The notes under the pieces: generated by a model
What the model saw: only the letters and a program-made list of their open reading frames with translations
Database searches by the model: none
What the model was told of the DNA's origin: nothing
Origin: an uncultured Algibacter sp.
GTDB taxonomy: Bacteria > Bacteroidota > Bacteroidia > Flavobacteriales > Flavobacteriaceae
Assembly: GCA_947502405.1 (NCBI GenBank)
Contig: CANMZT010000004.1
Span: 248,001-312,000, forward strand
DNA length: 64,000 nucleotides
Direction of reading: 5' to 3'
Shown here: in pieces, positions 62,316 to 64,000 of the stretch
Position numbering within the stretch: position 1 is the stretch's first letter
Layout: each line of letters begins with the position of its first letter
Program-made: the position numbers and the translations under genes

Positions 62316-63782
62316 TTAAATTCCGTTTATAAAACTCCCATACGGATCTTTAAATTGAACCCCTTCTGTAAAACGATGTTTACTTAATTGTTTAAACTCA
62401 ACCAAAGCCCATAGTACAAACTCTTTAACAAAGTAACTGTCTTGTTTTGTTAAATTGGGTTGATATTCTCCTAGTAAATCATCTAATGGAGATATCGCAT
62501 TTAATAGGCTTTTATACTCTTTATCTCTTAAATCATCCAATAATTCAAATCCATCTTTTTGATTAAAAAACCAAGATACAATATCATCATAAGGGCTTTC
62601 TTCATCTTGCTTTTGTAACTTTTCGATCTTTGGAAAAAATTCAACAAACAAACTCTTAACTGCTTCACCAATTAAATTATAAGCTACAACTGCAGCACCT
62701 TCTTGCTCTCCTTCATATACTAACTCTACTTTACCAGTTATAGCTGGAATAATACCAACAAAATCAGACAATCTAAGGGTGGTTTGACCATCGCCACTTA
62801 TTAAAGCGCGACGTTCTGCGGTACTTAATAAATTTTCCAACGCCGTTATACTCAAACGTGCACTAACACCACTTTTAGCATCAATAAATTCGCTTTCACG
62901 TGCTTCAAAAACAATTTGTTCTAACAAATCTCTAGCAAGGTCTGGCACGATAACAGATGCTTTTTGACTCTCTACTAATCTAGCTTCCTGTTCTGTAATT
63001 TGTCGTGCCGTTTCAATGTTCTCTGGATAATGCGTTAATATCTGAGAACCTATTCTATCTTTTAAAGGGGTTACGATACTTCCTCTATTTGTATAATCTT
63101 CAGGGTTTGCTGTAAATACAAACTGCATGTCTAATGGCAACCTTAACTTAAACCCTCGTATTTGTATATCGCCTTCTTGTAAAATATTAAATAGAGCTAC
63201 CTGAATTCTAGCTTGTAAATCTGGTAATTCGTTAATTACAAAAATGCATCGATTCGCTCTTGGAATCATACCGTAATGAATGACGCGGTCATCAGCATAA
63301 CTTAATTTTAGGTTTGCAGCTTTTATAGGGTCTACATCCCCAATAATATCAGCAACTGTAACGTCTGGAGTTGCTAATTTTTCAGCAAAACGTTCGCTTC
63401 TATGTAACCAAGAAATTGGAGTATCACCTCCTTTTTCTTGAATTAATTCGGAGGCGTATCTGGATATTGGATTAAATGGATCGTCGTTGATTTCAGAGCC
63501 TTCAACAATTGGAATGTATTCATCTAATAGATTCAACATTAAACGTGCTAAACGTGTTTTTGCTTGCCCACGCAATCCCAATAAATTGATATTGTGTCGA
63601 GATAAAATAGCTCTTTCCAGCTCAGGAATCACGGTGTTTTCATACCCATGAACGCCTTCAAAAGTGGTTTCCTTTTCTTTTATTTTTTTTATCAAGTTAT
63701 CTCTCAACTCATCTTTAATAGACTTGCTTTTGTAACCTGACTTTTTCAGTTCTTCTAATGTTTTTATATTTTCTATTTTCAT
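62316..63782 (-). CDS. MoxR-type AAA+ ATPase (magnesium chelatase ChlI-like)
   Basis: 488 residues. Walker A-like GLRGQAKTRLARLM (about 68-81), Walker B CIFVINELPDL, sensor FVFTANPEDYTNRGSIVTPLKDRI. ChlI-like enzymes work with a von Willebrand factor A protein to remodel partners; here the gene upstream on the same strand probably encodes that partner. The C-terminal third (from about 330) is a long helical extension ending FVLWALVEFKQLSKHRF. The true target is unknown. Confidence 0.9.
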   Translation of the reverse strand: MKIENIKTLEELKKSGYKSKSIKDELRDNLIKKIKEKETTFEGVHGYENTVIPELERAILSRHNINLLGLRGQAKTRLARLMLNLLDEYIPIVEGSEINDDPFNPISRYASELIQEKGGDTPISWLHRSERFAEKLATPDVTVADIIGDVDPIKAANLKLSYADDRVIHYGMIPRANRCIFVINELPDLQARIQVALFNILQEGDIQIRGFKLRLPLDMQFVFTANPEDYTNRGSIVTPLKDRIGSQILTHYPENIETARQITEQEARLVESQKASVIVPDLARDLLEQIVFEARESEFIDAKSGVSARLSITALENLLSTAERRALISGDGQTTLRLSDFVGIIPAITGKVELVYEGEQEGAAVVAYNLIGEAVKSLFVEFFPKIEKLQKQDEESPYDDIVSWFFNQKDGFELLDDLRDKEYKSLLNAISPLDDLLGEYQPNLTKQDSYFVKEFVLWALVEFKQLSKHRFTEGVQFKDPYGSFINGI

Positions 63783-63872
63783 ATTTTTTGCTTTTGGCTA
63801 TTAGCTTTTTGCCTTTAGCACTTACTCTTATGTTTTTTCTAACAGCTAACAGCCAATGGCCATAAGCATTTT
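63783..63872. repeat. Imperfect inverted GGCTATTAGC-type repeat between the AAA and partner genes
   Basis: On the plus strand GCTTTTGGCTATTAGCTTTTTGCC on the left is loosely complementary to GCTAACAGCCAATGGCCATAAGC on the right. Short GGCTATTAGC/GCTAACAGCC units recur on both sides. It fills the gap between the two genes. Confidence 0.45.
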
Positions 63873-64000
63873 TTATCCTCTAATTCTTTTTTTTCTATTT
63901 GTTTCGTAATCCTCAAAAATCATTTCTCCCAAGCCTTTAAGTCCCGTATAAAATGCTTTACCTTGATTTGCATAAGTAAACTCTCTAACAAACTGCATCA
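63873..64000 (-). CDS. C-terminus of a gene upstream of the AAA ATPase, probably a VWA-type partner
   Basis: The frame is open from the right edge and ends TAA at 63873. The visible 42 residues include FVREFTYANQGKAFYTGL, GEMIFEDYETNRKKRIRG. By position next to a MoxR-type ATPase, a von Willebrand A partner is the best guess, but no VWA motif is inside the window. Confidence 0.55.
   Translation of the reverse strand, partial: MQFVREFTYANQGKAFYTGLKGLGEMIFEDYETNRKKRIRG

Overview
The window is chromosomal DNA of a member of the Flavobacteriaceae (Bacteroidota), probably a marine or facultatively anaerobic one. The evidence is AT-rich DNA, three proteins ending in type IX secretion (T9SS) sorting domains, a SusD-family protein, DUF4199 and DUF5777 proteins, a cysteine-free type B L31, housekeeping promoters of the form TAnnTTTG, and starts without clear Shine-Dalgarno sites. 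The genus cannot be fixed by reading alone. No tRNA, rRNA, CRISPR array or canonical transposase was seen.

Layout. 1-2.5 kb: end of a secreted DNRLRE/T9SS protein, a DUF5777 beta-barrel, a haem-binding lipoprotein and a YceI protein in one run. 2.5-16.2 kb: mostly housekeeping genes: carB, rpmH (too short for a 60-residue ORF cutoff), a TPR membrane protein, a lytic transglycosylase, an alpha/beta hydrolase, an acetyltransferase-like protein, mtaB, a peptide-binding lipoprotein, a GlmU-like nucleotidyltransferase, rpmE2, a DUF4199 protein and a GT2 glycosyltransferase. 16.4-21.9 kb: a phosphosugar mutase coupled to an MsbA-like exporter, then an ECF sigma / membrane protein / Spy-like operon. 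21.9-24.2 kb: a T9SS protein and an Asp-box repeat protein.

24.3-30.9 kb is the most interesting stretch. A second ECF sigma factor is followed by a putative anti-sigma, a Spy-like protein, a CotH-kinase lipoprotein, a His-rich EF-hand YHYH lipoprotein, an unlisted 32-residue membrane peptide, a second YHYH lipoprotein, a MORN/YwqK lipoprotein and a SCO lipoprotein. Five intergenic sites share one motif (on the coding strand: CAAG-centred -35, exactly 15 bases, then GCATCTAAA-like -10). This looks like a self-contained, autoregulated sigma regulon that builds a set of envelope lipoproteins.

31-41 kb: an RsmB-like RNA methyltransferase; a SusD-family protein that has a plain signal peptide and a T9SS tail instead of a lipobox; a GH63-like glucosidase; a beta-barrel; and an overlapping FRG / DUF262 gene pair that may be a defence cassette. 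41-47 kb: purL with a palindromic repeat inserted in frame, then OFA transporter, pflA and pflB (anaerobic pyruvate-formate metabolism) behind a palindrome placed like an FNR/CRP site. 49.8-58.5 kb: fatty-acid degradation (acyl-CoA ligase, MarR regulator, fadN-fadA-fadE); a four-helix-bundle gene bounded by inverted repeats lies between fadA and fadE. 58.6-64 kb: a tandem NTF2-like protein, a TMEM175-type channel, an M1 aminopeptidase, a YdeI-like protein, a MoxR-type AAA ATPase and the end of a probable partner gene.

Four copies of an 80-100 bp element with GCGTTA/TAACGC-type ends (12.8, 30.9, 35.0 and 41.0 kb) are scattered between genes.
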